Positions 45,077 to 53,729 are shown, counted from the stretch's first letter. The stretch is DNA of 64,000 nt from Burkholderia sp. OK233 (GCF_900230185.1 NZ_OCSR01000001.1:1488001-1552000); one strand, 5' to 3'. Notes: generated by a model from the sequence alone, not told the origin. Numbers and translations are program-made.

Positions 45077-45119
45077 GTAAACGCATTCATTTAACGGTTT
45101 ACGTTTAACGCACCGCGTT
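45077..45119. promoter_or_regulatory. higBA operator: Candidate higBA autoregulatory operator
   Basis: A locally AT-rich stretch ahead of higB contains the inverted repeat GTAAAC (45077-45082)/GTTTAC (45097-45102) and the direct repeat TTTAACG at 45090-45096 and 45104-45110. This is the usual place for HigA or the HigBA complex to bind. Assigned by position and symmetry only. Confidence 0.45.
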
Positions 45120-45129
45120 ATATCATCCC

Positions 45130-45411
45130 ATGATCACGACATTCGGCGACAAGGCTACGGCAGCAATCTTTCAGGGCAAGTTCGTGCATTCACTGCCGCT
45201 TCACATGCAGGCGCTCGCACGCCGCAAGCTGTTGATGATCGATGCCGCTGAGTCCATCCGCAGTCTGCATGCGCCGCCGGGCAACCGGCTCGAAGCCTTG
45301 CAAGGTCAGCGCAGCGGGCAGTGGAGCATCCGGATCAACGCGCAGTGGCGCATCTGTTTTCATTTTGTCGACGGGGAGGCGCTGAATGTCGAAATTGTCG
45401 ACTATCACTGA
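45130..45411 (+). CDS. higB: HigB-type toxin (RelE/ParE superfamily)
   Basis: The 93-residue protein matches the HigB/killer-protein pattern: NRLEALQGQRSGQWSIRINAQWRICFHF, then a C-terminal EIVDYH. The basic core with Arg and Trp residues is where ribosome-dependent mRNA cleavage activity sits in this family. As in higBA loci generally, and unlike most toxin-antitoxin pairs, the toxin gene comes first. The antitoxin ATG lies 16 bp downstream. Confidence 0.88.
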   Translation: MITTFGDKATAAIFQGKFVHSLPLHMQALARRKLLMIDAAESIRSLHAPPGNRLEALQGQRSGQWSIRINAQWRICFHFVDGEALNVEIVDYH

Positions 45412-45427
45412 TTATTGGGAGACCGGC

Positions 45428-45883
45428 ATGGTCATCAAACGCTCCGATCTGGGCAGCATCGATTTCTCCGACATCAGCACCGGCGAAAGCATCCCGGAAA
45501 TCCACCCCGGCGAGATTCTGCGGTGCGAGTTCCTCGAGCCGCTCGGCATGTCCGTCAACGCGCTCGCCCTTGCGCTGCGCGTACCGGCGCCGCGCATCAA
45601 CGACATCGTTCGCGGCAAGCGCGCCATCTCGGCTGACACCGCGCTGCGGCTCGAACGCTACTTCGGCGCGAGTGCGCAGTTCTGGCTGAATCTGCAGATC
45701 GCCTACGATCTGAGTGTCGCCACCGCGGCGGCCGGCGAGCAGATCGAACGCGAGATCGAGCCGATGCCCAAGGCGAACCGGCCCAAAATGCCGAAGGTCC
45801 CGGCCGAACACGCCCGTGCCGCGGCGCTTGCCACCCACGTGGCCGGCCGTGTCACGGCCATCAAGGCGCGCCGCAAAGCCTGA
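45428..45883 (+). CDS. higA: HigA-type antitoxin (XRE-family HTH)
   Basis: The protein has 151 residues from ATG 45428, which has GGGAGA about 7 nt upstream. An in-frame ATG at 45386 would overlap higB and is less likely. HPGEILRCEFLEPLGMSVNALALAL followed by DIVRGKRAISADTALRLERYFGASAQFWLNLQIAYDL is the standard HigA helix-turn-helix signature. It neutralises HigB and should repress the operon. The C-terminal extension of about 45 residues (Lys/Pro/Ala-rich) is longer than in typical HigA. Confidence 0.88.
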   Translation: MVIKRSDLGSIDFSDISTGESIPEIHPGEILRCEFLEPLGMSVNALALALRVPAPRINDIVRGKRAISADTALRLERYFGASAQFWLNLQIAYDLSVATAAAGEQIEREIEPMPKANRPKMPKVPAEHARAAALATHVAGRVTAIKARRKA

Positions 45884-46003
45884 GTTTCACGCGCCTTTGC
45901 AGCGCCCGGCAACACGAACGCACGCCCTCGCATCTCAAAAGCACGGAACCGACACAGCGAGCGGTTAAAATCGAGACATTCCTCAAGCCCCCGGAGTACA
46001 GCA

Positions 46004-47020
46004 ATGGCTTTGCAACGTCGTACCACTCTCACGAAATACCTGATCGAGCAGCAGCGCGAAACCAACAACCTGCCGGCCGACCTGCGCCTTTTGATCGAAG
46101 TCGTCGCGCGTGCGTGCAAGGCGATCAGCTACCACGTCAGCAAGGGCGCGCTGGGCGATGCGCTCGGCACGGCGGGCAGCGAGAATGTTCAGGGCGAAGT
46201 ACAGAAGAAGCTCGACATCCTGTCAAACGAAATCCTGCTCGAAGCGAATGAATGGGGTGGCAACCTGGCAGGCATGGCGTCCGAGGAAATGGAGCAGTTC
46301 TTCCCGATCCCCGCCAACTACCCGAAGGGCGAATACCTGCTGGTGTTCGATCCGCTCGACGGCTCGTCGAACATTGACGTCAACGTGTCGATCGGCACGA
46401 TCTTCTCGGTGCTGCGCTGCCCGGACGGCCAGCAGCCCACCGAACAGTCGTTCCTGCAACCCGGCACGCAGCAGGTCGCGGCAGGTTACGCGGTGTACGG
46501 CCCGCAAACCGTGCTGGTGCTGACCACCGGCAACGGCGTGAACTGCTTCACGCTCGACCGCGAACTGGGTTCGTGGGTGCTCACGCAAAGCGATATGCGC
46601 ATTCCGGTCGAAACGCGTGAATATGCGATCAACGCTTCGAACGAGCGTCACTGGTATCCGCCGGTCGAGAAATACATCGGCGAGTTGAAGGACGGCAAGG
46701 ACGGTTCGCGCCAGAGCGACTTCAATATGCGCTGGATCGCGTCGATGGTGGCCGACGTGCACCGTATCCTGAACCGCGGCGGCATCTTTATGTACCCGGC
46801 CGACAAGCGCACGCCGGACAAGCCGGGCAAGCTCCGCCTGATGTACGAAGCGAACCCGATGGCGTTCATCGTCGAGCAGGCGGGCGGCGCCGCGACCAAC
46901 GGTGAGAAGCGGATTCTGGACATCCAGCCGAAAAGTCTGCACGAACGCGTGGCGGTGTTCCTCGGCTCGAAGAACGAAGTCGACCGCGTCACGCGCTACC
47001 ATCTCGAAACAAAAAAGTGA
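46004..47020 (+). CDS. fbp: Fructose-1,6-bisphosphatase class 1
   Basis: The 338-residue gluconeogenic enzyme hydrolyses fructose-1,6-bisphosphate to fructose-6-phosphate. The metal-binding signature [37 protein letters not shown] near the N-terminus and the late [20 protein letters not shown] (substrate phosphate site) are all present. ATG 46004 has CGGAG upstream. It is a single gene ending just before the tRNA-Thr promoter. Confidence 0.96.
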   Translation: MALQRRTTLTKYLIEQQRETNNLPADLRLLIEVVARACKAISYHVSKGALGDALGTAGSENVQGEVQKKLDILSNEILLEANEWGGNLAGMASEEMEQFFPIPANYPKGEYLLVFDPLDGSSNIDVNVSIGTIFSVLRCPDGQQPTEQSFLQPGTQQVAAGYAVYGPQTVLVLTTGNGVNCFTLDRELGSWVLTQSDMRIPVETREYAINASNERHWYPPVEKYIGELKDGKDGSRQSDFNMRWIASMVADVHRILNRGGIFMYPADKRTPDKPGKLRLMYEANPMAFIVEQAGGAATNGEKRILDIQPKSLHERVAVFLGSKNEVDRVTRYHLETKK

Positions 47021-47030
47021 TTGCAGGGGC

Positions 47031-47060
47031 TTGCCAAGTTCCTAAAAAAGTCCCTATAAT
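47031..47060 (+). promoter_or_regulatory. Promoter of tRNA-Thr
   Basis: A -35 TTGCCA (47031-47036) and -10 TATAAT (47055-47060) are separated by 18 bp. The tRNA starts 16 nt after the -10. Confidence 0.75.
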
Positions 47061-47075
47061 CTCGTTTCTCCTGAT

Positions 47076-47151
47076 GCCGGAATAGCTCAGACGGTAGAGC
47101 AGCGCATTCGTAATGCGAAGGTCGGGGGTTCGATTCCTCTTTCCGGCACCA
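47076..47151 (+). tRNA. thrW: tRNA-Thr (anticodon CGU)
   Basis: This 76-nt gene has the CCA end encoded. The acceptor stem GCCGGAA/TTCCGGC is perfect, the D-arm GCTC/GAGC is regular, the anticodon loop is TTCGTAA (anticodon CGU, reads ACG) and the T-loop is TTCGATT. The G-A pair at 27-43 also occurs in E. coli thrW, to the best of my memory, so it is not a defect. Confidence 0.96.
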
Positions 47152-47160
47152 CAAGATTCA

Positions 47161-47197
47161 AGCAAAAAGCCCAGTCCTCGTGACTGGGCTTTTTGCT
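47161..47197 (+). terminator. Intrinsic terminator after tRNA-Thr
   Basis: The 16-bp perfect arms (47161-47176 and 47182-47197) enclose a 5-nt loop. The right arm includes a T5 run. It lies 10 nt past the tRNA. Confidence 0.85.
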
Positions 47198-47266
47198 TTC
47201 TGTTGCCGGTTTTCAACGCGGCTGCCGCTTCAACCGACCGTCACAATGATCAATGGCAGCGCCCGT

Positions 47267-47467
47267 TCAGCCGCCAAAATCCAATCGATCGAACCGCGCG
47301 GTTACGCCGAGATTGCGAACGACCACTGCATCTTCAACGATCACGTTCTCAGCCGGCTTCGTGCCATACGCCAACACGGCTTCCTGCGGCGCCGACGAAA
47401 ACCACAAGATCCGGCCGGCGCACTCGATACCGACCTGACGTCCTTTCCAGTAGACAGCGTTTTCCAT
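47267..47467 (-). CDS. Small conserved-looking hypothetical protein
   Basis: The 66-residue product from ATG 47467 begins MENAVYWKGRQVGIECAG and ends GVTARFDRLDFGG. AGAGAG lies 6 nt upstream. Composition is balanced, with alternating hydrophobic and charged residues (RILWFSSAPQEAVLAYG), as in a small beta-rich cytosolic protein. I do not recognise a family. It faces the tRNA-Thr terminator convergently. Confidence 0.6.
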   Translation of the reverse strand: MENAVYWKGRQVGIECAGRILWFSSAPQEAVLAYGTKPAENVIVEDAVVVRNLGVTARFDRLDFGG

Positions 47468-47769
47468 GGCGAACTCTCTGAAGGGCAAAGACAGCCATCT
47501 TCCGCGCCGGTGCCGGCGCTTCCGTTATCCACCGCACCGTACGCCGCGGATAGCTGCTTCAATGATAGACAGCGGCTCGCGCGTTGACCGGCTTGTCACC
47601 AGATGACAGCGTTTTGGCGCGAGGAGATGTCCACACAATCCATCGAAAACGTTGCGCGGATTTTTCCGCTCCGCCGCGCATCGACTGCGTTGATGGGCCG
47701 AAGGGAGAGCCGTGCGGCAGCCTGTCTGACGCAACAGCGCGCAACCTGAAGCTGCAGCAACGCAAAAGC
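47468..47769. other. Intergenic region without clear features
   Basis: About 300 bp between the small hypothetical gene and the LysR gene. Short overlapping frames here have Arg/Pro/Ser-rich shadow composition; I see no gene, RNA or repeat. Confidence 0.45.
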
Positions 47770-48693
47770 CTACCGGACGTCACGCTTCTCCCGCAAAAAA
47801 TCGATCAGCGCGCGCAACTTGAACGGCATCTGCGCGCGGCTCGCCGTGTACAGATAAAAACCCGGAAAGCTCGGACACCACGCGTCCAGCACGCGGACCA
47901 GGCGGCCGTCTTCGAGTTCCTCGTTTACGTAGTCGTCGATCACGTGGAGGAGACCCACGCCCTGCTCCGCCGCCCGCACCATCGTGTGCAGGTCGTTGGT
48001 GACGAGACACCCGCGGGTCTCGACTTCGAACACGCGCGACGGATCGTCTGGCTGCGCGAACTCCCATCGATAGATGCCGCCGCTAGTCGAAAAGCGGTAG
48101 CGCAGACAATCGTGAACGGCGAGATCGGCTGGCGTCGCCGGCGCTGGATAGCGTTCGAAGTAGGCCGGCGAGCCAGCTACGACAATGCGGATCTCGCCGC
48201 CCAAGGGCACCGCCACCATGTCCTGCGCGACCCGTTCGCCAAGCCGGATGCCCGCGTCGAATCCTTCGCCGACCACATCGGCGAAACCATCGTCGAGTGT
48301 CAGATCGAGACGGATCTGCGGATAGCGGCGCGTGAACTCGGCCAGATGCGGCAGCACCAGCAGCTCGCTCGCGACCCTCGGCAAATTGATGCGCAGCGTG
48401 CCGGCGGGCTGGTCGCGGGTTTCATCAAGCGCCTCGAAGGCCGCCTCCAGCTCACCGAGCGCAGGCAGCACGCGGGCGAGAAACTGCGCGCCAGCCTCCG
48501 TCAGGGCGACACGCCGGGTGGTCCGGTTGAACAGGCGCACATTCAGCTGAGTCTCGAGCGAACGAATACTTTGTGACAACGCCGACGCCGTCACGCCGGT
48601 TTCTGCAGCCGCGTGCGTGAAGCTGCCGTGGCGCGCCACGCTCGCGAACGCCATCAACGCCGGCAACTGGGCTGGGTCCATCGCGATCTCCAT
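47770..48693 (-). CDS. LysR family transcriptional regulator
   Basis: The 307-residue protein has an N-terminal winged HTH (ALMAFASVARHGSFTHAAAETGVTASALSQSI, then LNVRLFNRTTRRVALTEAG). A LysR substrate-binding domain follows, in the CrgA/DsdC-like style with GFDAGIRLGERVAQDMVAVPL. ATG 48693 (MEIAMDPAQ) was chosen; an ATG four codons later is also possible. It is divergent from the aldo/keto reductase gene over 116 bp, the classical arrangement for a LysR regulator controlling its neighbour. The inducer is unknown. Confidence 0.92.
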   Translation of the reverse strand: MEIAMDPAQLPALMAFASVARHGSFTHAAAETGVTASALSQSIRSLETQLNVRLFNRTTRRVALTEAGAQFLARVLPALGELEAAFEALDETRDQPAGTLRINLPRVASELLVLPHLAEFTRRYPQIRLDLTLDDGFADVVGEGFDAGIRLGERVAQDMVAVPLGGEIRIVVAGSPAYFERYPAPATPADLAVHDCLRYRFSTSGGIYRWEFAQPDDPSRVFEVETRGCLVTNDLHTMVRAAEQGVGLLHVIDDYVNEELEDGRLVRVLDAWCPSFPGFYLYTASRAQMPFKLRALIDFLREKRDVR

Positions 48694-48809
48694 TATTAAG
48701 CCAGACTTCACAATCCTTGCAGACAGATGGCATTTTTCCAAGTAAAGAATCGGCGCACGATAGCGCCATCGATTCAACGCTTCCCGCCTGACCGCCCAAG
48801 GAGACTGAT

Positions 48810-49925
48810 ATGGAGATGGACCGCTACACCCTGCTCGGCCGCTCAGGCCTTCGCGTAAGCCCGATCGCACTCGGAACGATGACCTTCGGCACCGAATGGG
48901 GCTGGGGCGCCGACGAACAATCGGCGCAACGCCTGTTCGATCTGTACGTGGATGCCGGCGGCAACTTCATCGATACCGCCGACCTGTACACCGAAGGCAC
49001 CAGCGAAAAATGGCTCGGCAAATTCGTCACGGCGCGCGGCCTGCGCGACCGGCTCGTGATCGCCACCAAGTACGGCTACAACGCCGAGACCGGCAATCCG
49101 AACGCGGGCGGCAACCATCGCAAGAATTTGCTGCGCGCGCTCGACGGCTCGCTCAAACGCCTGGGTACCGACTACATCGACCTGTACTACCTGCACACGT
49201 GGGATCGCGTCACGCCGGTCGACGAAGTGATGCGCGCGATGGACGACGCCGTGCGCGCGGGCAAGATCCGCTACGTCGGCCTGTCGGATACGCCCGCGTG
49301 CGTCGCCGGGCGGGCGCAGACGCTTGCCGACTGGCGCGGCTTCGAACCGGTCGCTGCGATGCAGCTCGAATACTCGATGATCGAGCGCAACGCCGAAAAC
49401 GAGTTCGCCGATCTCGCTGCCAATCTGGGCATGGGGCTCGTGCCGTGGAGTCCGCTGGGTATGGGCGTGTTGTCAGGCAAATACCGTCCGTCGCAAGGCG
49501 GAGCGGCGAGCCCTGTTTCCGGCGAAGGGCGCCTTGCGAGCATGGCCAGCGCACCGCCGCCGGGATTCGACAAGCTGACCGAGCGCAACTTCCGCATCGT
49601 CACGGAACTGGAGGCCGTCGCCAATCTGGCGGGGCGGCCGATGGCGCAAGTTGCGCTGAACTGGCTGCATCACAAGCGCGGCGTGTCGAGCATCATTGTC
49701 GGCGCGACCCGGCCAGAGCAATTGCAGGAATCGCTCGGCTCGCTCGAATTCACGCTCGCGCCGGAATTGATCGCGCGGCTCGACGCTGTCTCGGAACCTG
49801 CCCGTCCATTCCCGTACTACATGTTCGCCGACGGTCATCAGGCGCGGATTCATGGCCAGGTCGAAGTCGCCGACAAACCTGCGGCCTACTCCGCACCCGT
49901 GACAATTCCGGCGCCGAACGCGTAA
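48810..49925 (+). CDS. Aldo/keto reductase
   Basis: The 371-residue NADPH-dependent oxidoreductase is a TIM barrel with the tetrad residues Asp and Tyr in FIDTADLYTEG, Lys in LVIATKYGYN and His in YYLHTWD. The cofactor-binding end is GVSSIIVGATRPEQLQESLG. AAGGAGA precedes ATG 48810 by 5 nt; a second ATG lies two codons on. The Ser/Ala/Pro-rich C-terminal tail is not conserved in the family. The paired LysR gene suggests induction by its substrate, perhaps a reactive aldehyde; this is inference. Confidence 0.92.
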   Translation: MEMDRYTLLGRSGLRVSPIALGTMTFGTEWGWGADEQSAQRLFDLYVDAGGNFIDTADLYTEGTSEKWLGKFVTARGLRDRLVIATKYGYNAETGNPNAGGNHRKNLLRALDGSLKRLGTDYIDLYYLHTWDRVTPVDEVMRAMDDAVRAGKIRYVGLSDTPACVAGRAQTLADWRGFEPVAAMQLEYSMIERNAENEFADLAANLGMGLVPWSPLGMGVLSGKYRPSQGGAASPVSGEGRLASMASAPPPGFDKLTERNFRIVTELEAVANLAGRPMAQVALNWLHHKRGVSSIIVGATRPEQLQESLGSLEFTLAPELIARLDAVSEPARPFPYYMFADGHQARIHGQVEVADKPAAYSAPVTIPAPNA

Positions 49926-49940
49926 AAATCGTCCATCTCG

Positions 49941-49974
49941 AGCGCCACGCTTCGTCTGGAGCGTGGCGCTTTTT
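49941..49974 (+). terminator. Intrinsic terminator after the aldo/keto reductase gene
   Basis: The perfect arms AGCGCCACGCT (49941-49951) and AGCGTGGCGCT (49960-49970) are followed by T4. Confidence 0.85.
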
Positions 49975-50434
49975 ATTTGCGAAAAATATTCAAAAAAGTA
50001 TTCCCATTCGTCAACGAAGTCGCGCAATCGTTCGTTTACAAACAATTAGGGGGCTGAATGAACGCGCTGAACCAATCGGTAATAAACGAACGTTCGGACT
50101 AACGCGGGGAAAATCCTTCCGATGCCGCAGTGCACAAAAATCGCCGTGATTTGTTCATATCAACGAATATGAACACGCGATGCTGTGACGCAACAGAGAT
50201 AATGCGCGGAAGGCGCATGGGGCGAGGCTGGGAAGGGAGCGACGGAGATAACGGACTGTTTTTGATTGGCCGCGGCAAATTCAGTTCTGCGCAGTCAACC
50301 GATAAATTCTATTCAAACATTCCGTTCCAATGTACGGCTGTACCGTTAAAGCAACACCCAACATGTGAGCCGCATCAGACACTGGTGCAAAACGGGGACC
50401 GAGGCAGATAATCGGTTTGTAAAGGAGAGAGATC
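49975..50434. other. AT-richer intergenic region with inverted repeat and possible leader micro-ORF
   Basis: This stretch contains a perfect 10-bp inverted repeat CGTTCGTTTA (50029-50038)/TAAACGAACG (50083-50092). Between and across its right arm runs a possible 14-codon ORF (50058-50102) with AGGGGG upstream. A 93-codon frame at 50130-50411 has poor composition and was not called. The region ends at the ribosome site of the 49-residue gene. Confidence 0.45.
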
Positions 50435-50584
50435 ATGGATGCCAAACCACCGAAGATTCCGACCCCGGATAAAGTTTTTAGTCCGGATCCGGAACCCGCT
50501 GGCGTCGAGTTTCTGGGTGCCGAACTGCCTGAGCATGTTCGCGCATTTTTCGACGAACAACGTAAGTCGTGCGACTCGAAGTAA
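50435..50584 (+). CDS. Small 49-residue protein
   Basis: The ATG at 50435 is preceded by AAAGGAGAGAG, an almost ideal ribosome site. The product begins MDAKPPKIPTPDKVFSPDPE, a Pro/Lys/Asp-rich segment, and continues with the amphipathic FLGAELPEHVRAFFDEQRK. The TAA is at 50582-50584. No signal peptide or membrane segment is visible. I do not recognise a family. The excellent translation signal and protein-like composition support a real gene. Confidence 0.65.
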   Translation: MDAKPPKIPTPDKVFSPDPEPAGVEFLGAELPEHVRAFFDEQRKSCDSK

Positions 50585-50869
50585 TTGTGCAGTGGCGCGA
50601 TGCAGCATCAGCGTCCGCGCGTCCCGCGCGCGGCGAAGATTCGCACGCGCTCCTACGATTGTCGTTTGCCGCTTTCGCGGCGCGGGTTACGCCTGCCTGA
50701 TTGCGACGCCTGGCTGATGTGGCCCGGCGCACTGCTTGCGCTCGTCTCTGATCGGCGCTTTTAAATATCCCAGTAGTTTGCTTTTCGGTCATTCAGCGTG
50801 CCCGCTTGATCCGCACATCGTCTATTCTTCTGGTTTTTCTTCCGCGGCCACCGGCCACTCCCGCCTTCC

Positions 50870-51466
50870 ATGAATCGCTCGTATCGCTTTGGAGCGTCAT
50901 GCGCGCTCGCGTTGTTCACTGCGCTTGCGTTCGCGCCCGCCCCTGCCGTCGCGGATGGCGACGACACCGCTCTCACCAGTCTGATCGCACTGGCTTCGCA
51001 GCGTCTCGCGCTCGCGGAACCCGTTGCGCGCTGGAAGTGGGCGAATCACCAGGCGATTACGGATACGCCGCGCGAGAATGCGTTGCTCGTCGACGTCGAA
51101 AAGCGGGCCATCGCAGCGAACGTCGATCCCGCGTTTGCGCACGCCTTCTTCCAGGATCAGATCGACGCCAGCAAGGACGTGCAAAACGCGCTGTTTGACA
51201 CCTGGCGCAGCACGCGGCCGCCCGAAGGCCCTGCGCCCGACCTCGCGACCAGCACGAGGCCGCAATTGGACCGGCTGACGCAGTCGCTCGTGGCCGGACT
51301 CACACGGGTGCAACCGCTGCGCGCGGCGCAGGATTGTCCGTCGCGTGTAGCGCAATCGCTTGCTAACTGGAAATCACTGACGCGCTACGACTCGGCCCAT
51401 TCGAGCGCGTTGACGCGCGCTCTCGGTCATGTGTGCGAAGCGGGTGGGGTCGGCGCGACGGGGTGA
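50870..51466 (+). CDS. Secreted/periplasmic chorismate mutase (AroQ gamma class)
   Basis: The 198-residue protein starts with a Sec signal peptide (hydrophobic CALALFTALAFAPAPAVADG). The mature part is all-helical, with the AroQ-gamma pattern ALASQRLALAEPVARWKWANHQAITDTPREN, then FFQDQIDASKDVQNALFDTW. The Arg, Lys, Glu and Gln positions expected at the active site are present in those helices. Cys residues near the C-terminus (DCPSR and HVCEAG) could form the disulfide seen in the family. It converts chorismate to prephenate outside the cytoplasm; its purpose there is unresolved. It is not linked to other aromatic amino acid genes. Confidence 0.88.
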   Translation: MNRSYRFGASCALALFTALAFAPAPAVADGDDTALTSLIALASQRLALAEPVARWKWANHQAITDTPRENALLVDVEKRAIAANVDPAFAHAFFQDQIDASKDVQNALFDTWRSTRPPEGPAPDLATSTRPQLDRLTQSLVAGLTRVQPLRAAQDCPSRVAQSLANWKSLTRYDSAHSSALTRALGHVCEAGGVGATG

Positions 51467-51569
51467 TCGGTCGGTGCGGTCGAACGAGGTGTGGAACCCC
51501 GAGGGGTCCGCCGCTCTCAGGTGAGGATTGACCCCGCCCTGAAGAGCGGGTCACTGCACAAAACCCGCG

Positions 51570-52724
51570 CTACGCCAGACTCGGCACAGGCGTGCCACTC
51601 GAGACGCTCAAGGGCATCACGCGCAAGCCGCGCGCCAGATGGCTTTGCAGAAGACGATAGGTCGACAATTCGAACGATCCACCCGCGCTCGACGCATGCA
51701 GCACCGCCGCCTGCGCGAGCGAGGGCGCATGCCCAAGGTAACGCCATCGGTCAACGACATGAAAAGCGCGCGCGTGCGACGCTTCTTCACGCTCCTCAAA
51801 AACGATCGGACCTTCGAACGGCCAGGGCGCATCCACCGGATCGCTCTTCAAGACGCGCGGCACCCGGTTATGGCCGGGGCGCAGCGTCGCGATCCATTGC
51901 GCCTCTGCAAGCATGGCGCCCAACTCGCCACCGGTCGCGCGCCACTCGACACGCCGTACCTGTTGCGCGAGCCTCACGTCCTTCGACGAACGCCGCTCAC
52001 CCGTTAAGTGCGAACGCAGCCGCTGACGCACACGCACGCTTCGCCCGACATAGAGCGGCAGATCGCCTTCTCCATAGAACGCGTAGACACCGCATCCGGC
52101 CGGCGCGGTGTCGAGCAGATCTTCGGTGATGTCGCCTGCCAGCCGGTAGCGCCGCGTAGTACGCTCGATCTGCGCCTGCAAAACGTCCGGTGGCACGAGA
52201 CCGCCATGCAGCCGTTGCCAGAACTGCCAGATCAGATCGGCGTCGGCGAGTGCGCGGTGACGATCGGAAGGGACGAGACCATGACGCTCCACCAACGCAT
52301 CGAGCCCGTGGCGCTTTTCCGCCGGAAACAACGCGCGCGACAGGCGCACGGTGCACAACACATCCGGATCGAACGCTAGTCCGGCCCGGCGAAACTCCCC
52401 ACGCAGAAAACCGCGATCGAAACTGGCGTTGTGCGCAACGAACAGTTTGCCGTTCAGCCGCTCGAACAACGCCGACGCGATGGCGTCGAAAGTAGGCGCG
52501 CCTCGCACCATCGCATTCGTGATGCCGGTGAGCTGCTGAATGAAAGAAGGAATCGGTTGCTGAGGGTCGACCAGGCTGCTCCAACGCGACACGCCGGCCG
52601 GTCCTATTTCAACCACGCCGACTTCGGTGATGCGATGCTCACTGGTCGAGCCGCCGGTGGTTTCAAGGTCGACGAAGACGATCGGCACATCTAGGGCCGC
52701 TTGCGGCAGAAACTGTTCAGACAT
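51570..52724 (-). CDS. DnaQ-like 3'-5' exonuclease fused to a GIY-YIG endonuclease domain
   Basis: The 384-residue protein starts at ATG 52724. Residues ~10-180 are a DEDDh exonuclease like the DNA polymerase III epsilon subunit: VFVDLETTGGSTSEHRITEVG, LFVAHNASFDRGFL and HRALADADLIWQFW. Residues ~205-290 are a GIY-YIG nuclease domain with GCGVYAFYGEGDLPLYVGRSVRVRQRL, as in UvrC and Cho. The remaining ~95 residues are unassigned. Similar fusions are known in beta-proteobacteria and are thought to act in DNA repair. It stands alone with no adjacent repair genes. Confidence 0.9.
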   Translation of the reverse strand: MSEQFLPQAALDVPIVFVDLETTGGSTSEHRITEVGVVEIGPAGVSRWSSLVDPQQPIPSFIQQLTGITNAMVRGAPTFDAIASALFERLNGKLFVAHNASFDRGFLRGEFRRAGLAFDPDVLCTVRLSRALFPAEKRHGLDALVERHGLVPSDRHRALADADLIWQFWQRLHGGLVPPDVLQAQIERTTRRYRLAGDITEDLLDTAPAGCGVYAFYGEGDLPLYVGRSVRVRQRLRSHLTGERRSSKDVRLAQQVRRVEWRATGGELGAMLAEAQWIATLRPGHNRVPRVLKSDPVDAPWPFEGPIVFEEREEASHARAFHVVDRWRYLGHAPSLAQAAVLHASSAGGSFELSTYRLLQSHLARGLRVMPLSVSSGTPVPSLA

Positions 52725-53002
52725 GGAAAAGGATACTTTGGACGCGTGGCTTTGCGGCAAGTATGCACCAGTTAGCCGCCGCGCACCCAGCCAGTATTGC
52801 TTTGCCCTTGTGGCCGTGCGGCGCAAAGACTGCATTCCTGCACGACCCGCGATTCGCTCATAAAGCCGCTAATTATTATATTTTTATGATGTCGATTTTA
52901 GATTCCCACGGCGCAATTTTACGTCCCCGATCTTCCTCAGATTAATTCGAACCAGGTAGTTAACCATTTCTGCCGCGATGATAATAACGAATGCCCATAA
53001 AA
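52725..53002. other. AT-richer intergenic region upstream of the nuclease gene
   Basis: About 280 bp, with 52861-52985 clearly AT-richer than its surroundings. It must hold the promoter of the nuclease gene. No small ORF or RNA is evident. Confidence 0.45.
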
Positions 53003-53029
53003 AAAGCCTTCGCGTCTTGCGAAGGCTTT
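53001..53029 (-). terminator. Intrinsic terminator of the cold-shock gene
   Basis: The arms AAAGCCTTCGC (53003-53013) and GCGAAGGCTTT (53019-53029) enclose a 5-nt loop. On the minus strand a T-run follows (complement of the A-run 52999-53005). It is 48 bp past the cold-shock gene stop. Confidence 0.85.
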
Positions 53030-53077
53030 CCGGCGATCAGGCTGCCCGGCGACATACGCCGAGCAGCGCGGTGTGGC

Positions 53078-53281
53078 TTACAGCGGTTGAATGTTCGCCG
53101 CCTGCTTGCCCTTCGGGCCGGCCTTGACCTCGAAGGAGACGCGCTGGCTTTCCTTCAACGACTTGAAGCCTTCGGTACGGATCTCCGAAAAGTGCGCGAA
53201 CAGGTCTTCGCCACCCGAATCCGATGTAATGAAGCCAAAGCCCTTAGCATCGTTGAACCATTTGACGATACCAGTTTCCAT
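53078..53281 (-). CDS. cspA: Cold-shock protein (CspA family)
   Basis: The 67-residue single-stranded nucleic acid binding protein has both RNA-binding motifs, KGFGFI (RNP1) and DLFAHF (RNP2), in the order [18 protein letters not shown] and [17 protein letters not shown] lies about 9 nt ahead of the ATG. The long AT-rich region upstream is consistent with a regulated cold-shock leader, but the transcription start is not determined. Confidence 0.95.
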   Translation of the reverse strand: METGIVKWFNDAKGFGFITSDSGGEDLFAHFSEIRTEGFKSLKESQRVSFEVKAGPKGKQAANIQPL

Positions 53282-53729
53282 ATTCCAGTTTCCCTCGTGG
53301 ATTTATCAAAATCGGGGCATTGCCCTCAAGCTGCATTTCATGGCCATTTCAACTGCCGTCGGGCATTTCTGAAGCCCCCAGCACTTTCATATCTGGCAAT
53401 TGAATTTCAGCTTTGCTGTTATACGGGGAACGAAGAATCAACGTCAAGCGAATTCTTCATATTCACTGAGCACGCGGCGCGATAAGTCAATGCCAAATGA
53501 GTCGAAAAATTCTGATCGCATATTTAGCGAAAACAGAATAACTTTTCACGTCAATATTACTCACCCGGCACCAGACACAACCGATATCGGAAAAAATTTC
53601 AGTATGTCCGCGAGAATTTGTAACAAAAGATGTTTTTAGTAAGTGTTTGTCCGAGTTGTTGCGCCGCACTCATGCCAGCATGATGGAAATCAGTACCGAG
53701 AAGTAATGAATGCGCGTCAGGAGATTGCC
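53282..53729. promoter_or_regulatory. AT-rich divergent region between the cold-shock gene and a small hypothetical gene
   Basis: About 450 bp of distinctly AT-rich sequence (strongest at 53480-53650). It should contain the cold-shock promoter and 5' leader on the minus strand and a plus-strand promoter. No exact -35/-10 pair was assigned. No gene is called in it. Confidence 0.5.

Noticed and set aside
47076..47151. Phage integration at tRNA-Thr (the E. coli counterpart is a known attachment site)
   Set aside because: No integrase, att duplication or phage gene is nearby; the tRNA is followed at once by its terminator and ordinary genes.
50130..50411. A 93-codon frame before the 49-residue gene
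   Set aside because: No ribosome site, uneven composition, and it ends just before the well-supported small gene.
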